From DATKMG01 sp035541995 (GTDB lineage Bacteria; Acidobacteriota; Terriglobia; Versatilivoradales; Versatilivoraceae), in the NCBI GenBank assembly GCA_035541995.1, contig DATKMG010000172.1, positions 1-11,917 of the forward strand: 11,917 nt of DNA. Direction: 5' to 3'. The number at the start of each line of letters is the position of its first letter. Within the stretch, counting starts at the first letter, position 1. This document shows, in pieces, positions 1 to 7,331 of the stretch. Both the position numbers and the translations under genes were made by a program. A model generated the notes under the pieces. It was not told the origin of the DNA. It saw nothing but the letters and a program-made list of their open reading frames with translations, and did no database searches.

Positions 1-1
1 T

Positions 2-1726
2 CCCTTTATGCACCAAATCAAGGTAGCTGGACCCCACGGAATGGTGCCCGTTGACCAGGCCTTCTCTCTCAGTGACCCCACTTATGTGTTCAGCGGTTAT
101 TTGCCCTATTACGCCTATCTTCGTCCGCCAGATGCGGCTCAGACTACAGATGTTCCAGGCGCCCCTCCTTATTCTGCCTATCGATACGAGCTTCGAGATG
201 CAACGCCGGTTACAGGATATGTGGATGGAACCCCATACACTCCCATCTATGGGACGGGCACAATCGCCACCGGAAATCCCGCGGTGCCTTTTGAATTTCG
301 GGCGGTCGATCCCAATCTGAGAACCCCTTATGTCCAGCAATGGAATTTGGCGGTCGAACAGTCTTTCTCGAAAGACTGGACGCTGGAGGTCCGGTATCAA
401 GGGGCGAAGGGAACCAAGTTGCTGCAGGCAATCTCGTTCAATCAACCTTATGATTTGAACGACCCGAACACTCCCGATTATATCTTCGGAAGATTGAATG
501 ACTCGTACGAGAGATCCTATGACCAGGCAGTTGCGGGCTGTCCCAGTTGTGCCACCGTATACGGTGGACCACTCCCAAGCAAAACTGGCTGGACCGGGAC
601 GGAGCGGCAGCGGGGGGTCGGAAAAGCCTTTGGTTTCTTAAATCCAGTTACGGGAAATCAGATCGATTATAACTTGAGCAGTAAAGCATATACGGAATAC
701 GCGCACCAGCCCGACAGTACTCATCCGTATCCATATTTGGTCGGCATTTATGACCTGAACTATCCCAATGTGATTCCAATAGCGCTTCGCACTCCCATTC
801 TGGGAATGGACCCGGCGAATGCCACGATTCTGCAATCCAACGGGAACTCTATCTACAATGCGCTGCAGATGAGTTTGATCAAGACATTCTCGAAGAATTA
901 TTCTCTGAGCGTCGCCTACACCTGGTCGAAAAGCATTGACACCAGCTCTTCAGATCCGGGCTCGGCGCCGGGGACCTCCCGTCCCGATGTTCCCAATAGT
1001 GGCAATATCGTTATGGGGGACCAAAGGAATATTCGCGCCAGCCGCGGGGTTTCAGATTTTGACCGCACGCATCGGGTGACGGCCAGTGTCGTTGTTCTTC
1101 TGCCCACCTTTGGATCGGATTCCAAATGGAGGAAAGGATGGCAGCTGACGGGTTCAGGCACCATTCAAAGTGGAGTTCCCTATAGTCTTTACGCTGGCGG
1201 CCAAGAATTGACACGATTGATTCAGTACTATGATCCGAATCACCGCGAATTATATTCCAAGGAAGCATTGACCTTAATCGATAATTTCCTCTTTACCAAC
1301 CCTGTGCACGTGCCTGATGTCAACCCGCTGGCGAAATCAACGGGTGGACTTTACGGGGCGCTCTATGCGCGTCCTTCCATTGGACCGGATGGCCTCAAAG
1401 CCCTTCAGGAAATGGGCAGCAATTCCCCCACGGGTTATATCAATACGTCTTTGTTAATGCCCTCTGCCGGCGGATTTGGGAACCTCGGAAGAAACGTTTT
1501 ACGCGCCGCCTCTCAAAGCAGGATGAACATCAGCCTGTCAAAAAGCACGGACCTCTTTAAAGATAAAATAGCCCTTCGGACCCGCTTGGATGTCATCAAT
1601 GTATTCAACCACACGGTCTTTGCCGCCCCCTCCAGCGATCTGGCGGATTATTACAATCTGGGCAATGTGCTCTATACCATCGGTGGGCCTCGGGTAATGC
1701 AAGTTTCAGTCCGGCTCTCTTTTTGA
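2..1726 (+). CDS. TonB-dependent receptor, Oar-like, C-terminal part (5' end outside window)
   Basis: This is the C-terminal part of a large outer-membrane receptor. The reading frame is open to the left edge, so the ATG at 8 is very unlikely to be the real start; the plug domain and any N-terminal carboxypeptidase-regulatory-like domain would lie upstream. About 574 residues are visible, rich in alternating aromatic and polar beta-strand segments. The stretch around 311-420 (PNLRTPYVQQWNLAVEQS, then YQGAKGTKL) is the kind of segment I associate with Acidobacteriota Oar-like receptors. A repeated strand pattern (NALQMSLIKTFSKNYSLSVA, YTWSKS) follows. The protein ends in VSVRLSF, a terminal Phe suited to BAM-dependent barrel insertion. 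A CPSC pair sits near 538-549. Such receptors import bulky ligands, often glycans or siderophores, using TonB energy; the substrate cannot be told here. The downstream barrel gene starts 47 bases later with no obvious terminator between, so the two probably share a transcript. Confidence 0.88.
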   Translation, partial: PFMHQIKVAGPHGMVPVDQAFSLSDPTYVFSGYLPYYAYLRPPDAAQTTDVPGAPPYSAYRYELRDATPVTGYVDGTPYTPIYGTGTIATGNPAVPFEFRAVDPNLRTPYVQQWNLAVEQSFSKDWTLEVRYQGAKGTKLLQAISFNQPYDLNDPNTPDYIFGRLNDSYERSYDQAVAGCPSCATVYGGPLPSKTGWTGTERQRGVGKAFGFLNPVTGNQIDYNLSSKAYTEYAHQPDSTHPYPYLVGIYDLNYPNVIPIALRTPILGMDPANATILQSNGNSIYNALQMSLIKTFSKNYSLSVAYTWSKSIDTSSSDPGSAPGTSRPDVPNSGNIVMGDQRNIRASRGVSDFDRTHRVTASVVVLLPTFGSDSKWRKGWQLTGSGTIQSGVPYSLYAGGQELTRLIQYYDPNHRELYSKEALTLIDNFLFTNPVHVPDVNPLAKSTGGLYGALYARPSIGPDGLKALQEMGSNSPTGYINTSLLMPSAGGFGNLGRNVLRAASQSRMNISLSKSTDLFKDKIALRTRLDVINVFNHTVFAAPSSDLADYYNLGNVLYTIGGPRVMQVSVRLSF

Positions 1727-1773
1727 ATCCCCTGCTAGTTCATGAAATTTAACTCTCTCAGAAGGAGATTGTC

Positions 1774-2853
1774 ATGTCTTTGATCAAAACGCTGGTGGTG
1801 CTGTTGTGCGTAGTTGTTTTATCACTCCCGTTGCAAGCGGCGGATTTTGACAAGTTCGAGGTGTATGGTGGATTTTCGTATCTTTGGAATGATGTCACCG
1901 CAAACCCGGGGGTCGGTTCCTTTCAACCCTATTACTTCAATGAGTCCAATCTGTTTTTCGGCAGTTTAATTCTCTTCCTTCCCCTCTATCATACCCTGAC
2001 GAATCCGTCAGGCTTTCAAGGTCTGCATGGATTTGAAGTTTCCGGCACCTACAATTTTAAGAAGTGGCTTGGAGTCGAAGTCGGCTATCAACGCCATTCC
2101 GGGGAACAAGTAATGGATCAGAATCTGCAATCCCTGAGTTATAGCAACACGGGATACTTTATCACGACGGTCACCTCAGTCCCAGTTAACCCTACCCAGG
2201 GAGGTCCCGTACTTCCCACGACAAATGAGTACGATATTCCCGCGAATAGCCATACAGACGCCACGGGATTTGGGACGGCGAACCTTACGCGCAATACCAT
2301 TTTGATTGGACCCAAATTCAGTTGGCGATCCAGTAGCAAATTCACCCCTTTTGCGCATGTCCAGTTCGGCGTTTCGCAATATAAGAGAAACAACTTAAAA
2401 ATGAACTATACCGTTAGCAGCGTGTATAACGAGTACAGTCTCGATGCTGCGGGCAACAGTAATCTAGTAGAGAAGCAAACCTGGGACCTTACCGGAAAAC
2501 TAACGAAGGGAGAATTCTCAAATCTAGGCTTTGCCATGTCGGTGGGTGGGGGTGTTGACTGGAAGATCACTAAGCGGCTTTCCGTTCGACTCATTCAGGC
2601 CGATTATATGCCGACCAGACATGGGTTCGATTATAAATACACTGACGATTTTACATCGGATATTTCTGACTACAAATACAAGATTGTTCAAATCCTGCAA
2701 GGCATTAGTGACCAGGGACCTGTCTATGCAGACTATGTCCAGGAGACTCGACAGCGGGTCATATACAGCGGGACGCGTGATTTCAGTTACTCCGTCCCTC
2801 ATCAGTTTCTACACAACATAAGACTCTCAGCCGGGGTTGTATTTCGGTTCTGA
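1774..2853 (+). CDS. Outer-membrane beta-barrel protein with signal peptide
   Basis: A complete 359-residue protein. The start is supported by an AAGGAG ribosome binding site at 1762-1767, six bases before the ATG. Residues 1-22 form a classic Sec signal peptide: Lys5, a Leu/Val-rich core, and LQA before the likely cleavage ahead of ADFDKFEVYGG. The mature part starts with the strand pattern FEVYGGFSYLW, common in small OMP_b-brl/porin-like families, and continues with amphipathic strands (GVEVGYQRH, FTPFAHVQFGVSQYKR, GVDWKITKRLSVRLIQADY). It ends in SAGVVFRF, with a C-terminal Phe as expected for a BAM substrate. No catalytic motif is visible. It lies directly behind the TonB-dependent receptor on the same strand, so it may be an accessory barrel of the same uptake unit, but that is inference. 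It could equally be a general porin or structural OMP. The class call is secure; the function is unknown. Confidence 0.85.
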   Translation: MSLIKTLVVLLCVVVLSLPLQAADFDKFEVYGGFSYLWNDVTANPGVGSFQPYYFNESNLFFGSLILFLPLYHTLTNPSGFQGLHGFEVSGTYNFKKWLGVEVGYQRHSGEQVMDQNLQSLSYSNTGYFITTVTSVPVNPTQGGPVLPTTNEYDIPANSHTDATGFGTANLTRNTILIGPKFSWRSSSKFTPFAHVQFGVSQYKRNNLKMNYTVSSVYNEYSLDAAGNSNLVEKQTWDLTGKLTKGEFSNLGFAMSVGGGVDWKITKRLSVRLIQADYMPTRHGFDYKYTDDFTSDISDYKYKIVQILQGISDQGPVYADYVQETRQRVIYSGTRDFSYSVPHQFLHNIRLSAGVVFRF

Positions 2854-2859
2854 GGGGAC

Positions 2860-2877
2860 GGCTCATTCCAGTGAGCC
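2860..2877. terminator. Hairpin in the convergent junction, possible bidirectional terminator
   Basis: A perfect 6-bp stem (GGCTCA at 2860-2865, TGAGCC at 2872-2877) with a six-base loop lies in the 35-base gap between two convergent genes. The position suits a shared terminator, but neither side has a clear T tract, so intrinsic termination is uncertain. Confidence 0.4.
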
Positions 2878-2888
2878 TTCCAGATGAT

Positions 2889-4973
2889 TCAATTCGCGGA
2901 TCGCTTCGCTTTTTCCTTGTCGTCGGACCTGACGCCAAACACAGAGTTCAGGTGAGGCATCGCTTCCTTGTTGCGTCCTTGTTTCATCAGTGCGACGCCC
3001 AGGTTGACGTGTGCGTCGACGTTATCGGGCCTTATTCGGAGGACTTCCGTGAAATGAGTAATTGCCTGGTCATACCGGCCCTGCTTCATTAATGCCGTCC
3101 CCAGATTCTGGTGGGCTTCTACAAAGGCCGGTTTTAGGCGAAGGGCTTCCTTGTATTGGACTATGGCGCCATTCCAGTCGCCTTGCCTCGCCAGGGCGAT
3201 CCCCAAATCGCGGCGGGCTTCCGCAAAATCGGGTGCTAGGCGGAGCGCCTCGCGGTATTGGGCGATGGCTTCGTCCAGTTTGCCCTGATTCCACAAAGCA
3301 TTCCCCCAAGCGTCGTGGGATTCCGCAAGGTCGGGTTTAACACGAAGAGCTTCCTTGTACTGGGCAATCGCTTCGTCAAACCTGCCTTGATTTGCCAGGG
3401 CGATTCCCAGATTGTGGCGTGCATCCGTGAAATCGGGATCGATGCGAAGGGCTTCTTTGTATTGAACGACTGCTTCGTTATATCGTCCCTGGGACAACAA
3501 ACAATCTCCCAAGCCGGTGCGGGCTTCTATCCGGCCGGGATTGATGCGGAGGGCTTCATTATAATGGTGCATGGCTTTGGCGATTTCTCCGTGCTCCTTA
3601 AACTCAAAACCAAGGTTCGCATGCACGAGATGGCTGCCGGGATACAACTTCACTGCATGTTCCCACAACACAACTCCGTCCGCCCAATAGCTGGCTTGGA
3701 TGCGGGCAGCTATTGCCAGCACGCAAATGAGGACGCCCCCGGCAATCGCAAGAGGGATTCTGCAATTACCCAGACGGCCCAGAATCTCAGGAACTCCCCA
3801 AGCAATGACAATAAAAATCCCGATGAGAGGCAGATATGTGTATCGATCTGCTCTGGCTTGGGGTCCTACCTGAATCAATCCAATTACCGGAGCCAGCGTC
3901 CCCAAATACCACAACCATCCAACAAGCAAAAAAGGATGGCGCCTGGCGAATCGAACCGCCATAACGGATGCGGCGGCTAAAGCAAGCAAACAACCGGTGA
4001 CCAGCCATCCGGAGAGTGGGCTATACGGATAGAAGGCAGAAAGCCCCGCGGGCCAGAGCATATCACCTAAATAGGCCACATAGGTTGCCAACGCGTTGGC
4101 TGCTCGACGGTTCATCGGATAAGCATCCATGTTTACAACCGTTCCACCGCGCGATTGAACCCAGAGCGTTACCGCACTCGATGCTATTGCCAACACAATA
4201 AGCGGCACTTTTTCTTGGATCAGCCGCAGGCAAGCCGCCTTCTGCCCGGGTCCAGGATGCAAGCGGCCAAGGGGCCAGAAATCGAGCAAGAACAGGATAA
4301 ACGGTAGCGTTACTGCCATCGGCTTCGCCATCAAAGACAGCCCGAAAAGCGCAGCTACCAACAGGTAGCGACTAAAATTAGGCCGGCGGACATAAGCGAT
4401 GTATGACCAAATTGTGAGCAAGAAGAAAAAGGCACACAAAACATCCTTCCGTTCCGCGATCCAGGCCACCGATTCCACATGCAGGGGATGGGCTGCAAAC
4501 AGTCCGGCAACGAATGCGCTTTGACCTATTGCCGCAGTCATCCGGAATAGGACGCAAAATAACAGGAGCGTGTTGGCCATGTGGAAAAGAACGTTAATGA
4601 GATGATGGGGCCCCGGCGTCATACCAAAAAGCTGCACATCAAGCATGTGCGACAGCCATGTCAACGGATGCCAATTCGCCATATGACCGGTCGTGAATGC
4701 CCAGCGGACACCTTGCCAGCTCACGCCTTGCGAGACGATGGGGTTTTTACTGACGTAATAGGGATCATCCCATTGGGTGAACCCGTGATTTCGCACCTGG
4801 GCATAAATGATAAGGTTAACCGCGACAAGCGCAGGCAGGATCCAAAGCAGGCTCTGGGATTTGAAGCTGGCGGGTAAAAATTGCGTTGAGGCTAGAGATA
4901 CTTGGGCGGAAGAATACGTGCATGCATCGATCGCCTGGGATTGATTATGTCTTTTCCTGTGCCTCTGTCTCAT
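2889..4973 (-). CDS. Multi-pass membrane protein with PMT/TMTC-like N-terminal region and seven C-terminal TPRs
   Basis: A complete 694-residue integral membrane protein. The start is supported by AAAGGA at 4982-4987, eight bases upstream. Residues 1-40 are basic and polar. A first membrane helix (about 42-58) is followed by an extracytoplasmic loop with FTQWDDPYYV; Asp69-Asp70 sit where GT-C/PMT-type glycosyltransferases carry their acidic active-site pair. HPLHVESVAWIAERKDVL (162-179) is a hallmark of bacterial relatives of the TMTC/PMT group. Several further hydrophobic helices run to about residue 425. Residues 445-682 are seven 34-residue TPRs without gaps, followed by a short basic tail. 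By family analogy it may transfer a sugar from a lipid-linked donor to protein or glycan, with the TPRs binding the partner. It follows the polysaccharide genes after a 177-base gap, so it may have its own promoter or be the last gene of the unit. Many bacterial members have no assigned activity. Confidence 0.85.
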   Translation of the reverse strand: MRQRHRKRHNQSQAIDACTYSSAQVSLASTQFLPASFKSQSLLWILPALVAVNLIIYAQVRNHGFTQWDDPYYVSKNPIVSQGVSWQGVRWAFTTGHMANWHPLTWLSHMLDVQLFGMTPGPHHLINVLFHMANTLLLFCVLFRMTAAIGQSAFVAGLFAAHPLHVESVAWIAERKDVLCAFFFLLTIWSYIAYVRRPNFSRYLLVAALFGLSLMAKPMAVTLPFILFLLDFWPLGRLHPGPGQKAACLRLIQEKVPLIVLAIASSAVTLWVQSRGGTVVNMDAYPMNRRAANALATYVAYLGDMLWPAGLSAFYPYSPLSGWLVTGCLLALAAASVMAVRFARRHPFLLVGWLWYLGTLAPVIGLIQVGPQARADRYTYLPLIGIFIVIAWGVPEILGRLGNCRIPLAIAGGVLICVLAIAARIQASYWADGVVLWEHAVKLYPGSHLVHANLGFEFKEHGEIAKAMHHYNEALRINPGRIEARTGLGDCLLSQGRYNEAVVQYKEALRIDPDFTDARHNLGIALANQGRFDEAIAQYKEALRVKPDLAESHDAWGNALWNQGKLDEAIAQYREALRLAPDFAEARRDLGIALARQGDWNGAIVQYKEALRLKPAFVEAHQNLGTALMKQGRYDQAITHFTEVLRIRPDNVDAHVNLGVALMKQGRNKEAMPHLNSVFGVRSDDKEKAKRSAN
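2928..3641 (-). repeat. 102-bp tandem array encoding seven 34-residue TPRs
   Basis: Seven consecutive 34-residue units, each beginning with Pro (PGS, PGR, PDF, PDL, PDF, PAF, PDN) and sharing the pattern LG.AL..QG...EAI..Y.EALR, form a contiguous 714-base array without spacers. Similarity is also visible in the DNA, for example a recurring block encoding YKEALR in units 2, 3 and 5. Unit 1 (NLGFEFKEHGE) and unit 7 (HLNSVFGVR) diverge most, as is usual for the end caps of a TPR solenoid. Confidence 0.9.
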
Positions 4974-5150
4974 CGTCCTTTTCCTTTGGCAGGTGATCGA
5001 CAGATTCGATCTCCAAGACGAAAGGGAGTTGTTATGGACGGTAGCCTGTCTCGAGACCGTTCTACGCTTCTTGCTGGACGGGAGGACACTGGCTAACAGG
5101 CCGATTCGGTCAAGGACGGTAGTGGCCTCTGAATTGTTCGCGACCGGGGA
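4974..5150 (-). promoter_or_regulatory. 177-base gap upstream of the TPR gene with short repeats and a palindrome
   Basis: The gap between the methyltransferase stop and the TPR-protein start carries a 9-base direct repeat (GGACGGTAG at 5036-5044 and 5114-5122). It also holds a perfect 10-base palindrome, GTCTCGAGAC, at 5048-5057, and an inverted pair ACGGT/ACCGT at 5038-5042 and 5056-5060. These could mark an operator, but I found no convincing -35/-10 pair, so the regulatory role is inferred from position alone. Confidence 0.25.
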
Positions 5151-5990
5151 TCAAACCGGGGGATTTCCCCCTCTTCTTTTCTCTAGAATCAAAATGTTCC
5201 CAAAGGAAAAGAAAGGGATTCGAATCCTTTGAAACCAGAAATGGTTCCAGCCATGAATCATCCTGCGAATTCGCCCTGGAGGGAATTTCAGGAACTGCTC
5301 TGTAAACTGTCCGGCCACATGCGTACGGACCCAAAGGCCCTGTTTTTGAAATTCTGAAATCACCCAGCGGATATGGCAGTGGCGCGTGAGATGAGTTCCA
5401 GCTCCACTTTGGGTCCAATATTCATAACCTGGCGCGGTGCGGCAAAAATGAACGAGTTGGGGGAACTTCCCGAAGCCCAGCCGGGTCTTGAGCATCGTGA
5501 TCACAGCCTGCAAGGAATGACTGTTGACCATACTTAGGACCACATGCCCACCCGGCCTCGTGACACGGGAGAGTTCCGCAATAGCCTTCTCGACCTCAGG
5601 TATGTGCATGAGGACTCCCCAACACCAGACATGGCGGAAGGAATTATCCGCGAAGGACAGTGCCGTCAGGTCTTCGCGCCGGATCTGGATGCTTTCTTTC
5701 AGGCCGGCTTCTTGGATTTTCAACCGGGCTTTCTCCAATACCGTTTCCGAGAAGTCCACTCCTTGGATTTTATACCCTCTTCGGGCCAGTCGAATCGCAT
5801 GAATGCACGGGCCACAACCCGCATCCAAGATAGGTTCCGCCACAGATGGCTGGAGCGTTCCAAGAATAAAATCGCAGGCCATCCTGTAAAAAGGCTCATT
5901 CTCCTCTGTCAGGTGCGCGCGTTCCCACAGATCGTGGACTGGGGACTTTGCCAGGCATTCAGCCACCATTTTCGATTGCGTACTTGGCAT
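5151..5990 (-). CDS. Class I SAM-dependent methyltransferase (Methyltransf_11-like)
   Basis: A complete 279-residue cytoplasmic enzyme with no signal peptide. GGGAG at 6000-6004 lies nine bases before the ATG. Motif I, the SAM-binding glycine loop, is ILDAGCGPC (54-62). Asp79 in GVDFS is the acidic residue expected to bind the ribose hydroxyls. REDLTALSFADNSF (105-118) and the following VWCWGVLMHIPE (121-132) match motifs II and III, and LSRVTRPGGHVVLSMV (140-155) is the usual strand-5 region. The C-terminal third (about 180-279) is Trp/His/Arg-rich and probably forms the substrate cap; its substrate is not evident. The gene starts 26 bases after the stop of the glycosidase-like gene, which suggests one operon. 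In that setting it may O-methylate a sugar or cap a chain end, but this is inferred from context; methylation of a lipid or small metabolite cannot be excluded. Confidence 0.87.
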   Translation of the reverse strand: MPSTQSKMVAECLAKSPVHDLWERAHLTEENEPFYRMACDFILGTLQPSVAEPILDAGCGPCIHAIRLARRGYKIQGVDFSETVLEKARLKIQEAGLKESIQIRREDLTALSFADNSFRHVWCWGVLMHIPEVEKAIAELSRVTRPGGHVVLSMVNSHSLQAVITMLKTRLGFGKFPQLVHFCRTAPGYEYWTQSGAGTHLTRHCHIRWVISEFQKQGLWVRTHVAGQFTEQFLKFPPGRIRRMIHGWNHFWFQRIRIPFFSFGNILILEKRRGGNPPV

Positions 5991-6016
5991 GAACCATCTC
6001 TCCCTCTCTTAGAAAG

Positions 6017-7153
6017 CTACCACCCTCTGGCTTTGGCCTCCCGCTGCAGGGCCAGAAACGCAGGCTTGTCTTCGCCTGATTTGGGGTAGCGTCGCAATCC
6101 CAAAGTCTGCAGAAATTCAGAGAACCCGCTGTTCTGAGTCAATCCGAAATAGTGTGCTTGAGAGGCAGTTTCTTTCTCGGAACAATCAGTCATGGGAGTG
6201 AAATTAATCATCCCGATTTGCGTGGCATAGGCATCCCATGCCGCAAAAGCAGCCTCAATGAATTTCGCCTGCTTTTCTTCAGAACTATTCAGGATCTGGC
6301 TAGAGGGATATCCGAATTGGTAAAAATAGAGCTTCCGATTTGGATAGATCGAGGTAATCGCCTGAAAGTCATCCTTTACAGTGGAAGGGTCTTTGACGAC
6401 GAAATTCGCCCCGACCGGGTAATAGGAAACCCCCACGACATCGCTAAATTGATTCAGGGTCTTAAGCTCTTCCTTGCACGTTCCCACCAGCCCAGGGTAG
6501 GTGGCTTCGAAGGCTATTGGCACGCCGGCCTTGCGAGTTCTGAGGTATTTAGCAATTGATTTGCAGAAGACCGTATATTGCTTCCACAACGTTTCATCTT
6601 TCTTGAAATAGAGATCACATTCTGCACCAATTACGATGGACGAGAGGGTAAGCTGACTGGTTTGAGAAAACACAAAATCCATCAATTTCTGAAACCGTGA
6701 AATCATTTGTGCATCGCTGAATGCCAGGAGGGTTAGATCGTCCGGCACACTCTTGCGGTTCGTGGAAACAGGCCGAATAGCGAGATCCACCGCCACCTTT
6801 TTCGGAGGGTAATAATTATTGGCGATCTTTAGATAGGGGTTCCTGTAGATCCCCGGATGGACTTCAATGTCCCTCCAATCCAGAGGCAATGAAAGCTGCT
6901 GCATCCCCACCCTCTGGGCCATCGTGAAAGACCGCTCATAATCATTGTCTTCGGACATATTAGGATTGATGGATAGCAATCTGGATCCCTTTTGGATAGC
7001 AGCCTGCGTGGGAGATTGTCCGTTCGGATTGGAAGAGGTTACGGTCTGGTCAGCCAGCGGTTTCGAAAAGCAAAAAAGGAGGAAAGCCGTGCCCAAGCAG
7101 GCATGAAGCATGAAACCACGCATGACAAAACTCTTAGACCACGTAGTTCCCAT
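6017..7153 (-). CDS. Exported TIM-barrel glycoside hydrolase-like protein, likely altered active site
   Basis: About 378 residues from the chosen ATG at 7153. The open frame runs back to 7393 and would overlap the previous gene by 62 bases, but that part is low-quality sequence without a domain. Starts at 7186, 7153 and 7123 are all possible; none has a well-spaced ribosome site. I chose 7153 because it gives a signal-peptide-like N-terminus (Lys/Arg, a hydrophobic HACLGTAFLLFCF core, then KPLADQ). The mature part shows clan GH-A features: PLDWRDIEVHPG near the first strands, IVIGAECDLYF with a candidate acid/base Glu178, DVVGVSYYPV, then FYQFGYPSSQ at the expected last-but-one strand. In active relatives the last motif is typically QE-hydrophobic-GYPSS; here Gln279 (codon 6317-6319) takes the nucleophile position. 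Ala177 replaces the usual Asn before the acid/base. It probably acts outside the cytoplasm on, or binds, the polysaccharide made by the cluster. The fold call is fairly sure; hydrolytic activity is doubtful. Confidence 0.7.
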   Translation of the reverse strand: MGTTWSKSFVMRGFMLHACLGTAFLLFCFSKPLADQTVTSSNPNGQSPTQAAIQKGSRLLSINPNMSEDNDYERSFTMAQRVGMQQLSLPLDWRDIEVHPGIYRNPYLKIANNYYPPKKVAVDLAIRPVSTNRKSVPDDLTLLAFSDAQMISRFQKLMDFVFSQTSQLTLSSIVIGAECDLYFKKDETLWKQYTVFCKSIAKYLRTRKAGVPIAFEATYPGLVGTCKEELKTLNQFSDVVGVSYYPVGANFVVKDPSTVKDDFQAITSIYPNRKLYFYQFGYPSSQILNSSEEKQAKFIEAAFAAWDAYATQIGMINFTPMTDCSEKETASQAHYFGLTQNSGFSEFLQTLGLRRYPKSGEDKPAFLALQREAKARGW

Positions 7154-7246
7154 CGAATTTGTATCGTCCTTGACGAGTCCAGGCATTAAGAAATTCTCGT
7201 TCCTCTCTCCCATCTCACCAATCCAATGCGCGCTGGAGGGTTGTTC

Positions 7247-7304
7247 TCCATTTACATGGGCTCGTGCCCAGAAGGACGCCGAATGATGGGTCAGGAGAAA
7301 TGGA
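7247..7304. repeat. Nested inverted repeats between polymerase and glycosidase-like genes
   Basis: TCCATTT (7247-7253) can pair with AAATGGA (7298-7304), enclosing a perfect 5-bp hairpin TGGGC/GCCCA (7257-7261 with 7266-7270, loop TCGT). The structure falls in the 178 bases between the two genes if the downstream gene starts at 7153. No T tract follows, so it is not a standard terminator. It may be a leader structure or chance. Confidence 0.3.
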
Positions 7305-7331
7305 TCGGCTCCTGCCTTGCCGAAGCGGGAG

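Noticed and set aside
8..10. ATG at position 8 as the start of the TonB-dependent receptor
   Set aside because: The frame is open to the window edge and the visible part is only the barrel, so the gene must begin upstream.
3258..3980. 240-codon + strand open frame opposite the TPR/membrane protein
   Set aside because: It is antisense to a clearly coding gene with recognisable TPRs and membrane helices. The frame has no domain pattern and arises from the repeat's codon structure.
5158..5171. GGGGG-ATTT-CCCCC hairpin followed on the + strand by a T-rich stretch, resembling an intrinsic terminator
   Set aside because: The T-rich side faces the + strand, where no gene is transcribed into it. 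On the - strand, where the methyltransferase ends, the hairpin overlaps the last codons and lacks a T tract.
5544..6089. 181-codon + strand open frame opposite the methyltransferase
   Set aside because: The opposite strand encodes complete SAM-binding motifs and has a ribosome site. The + frame has no signal, motif or sensible start site.
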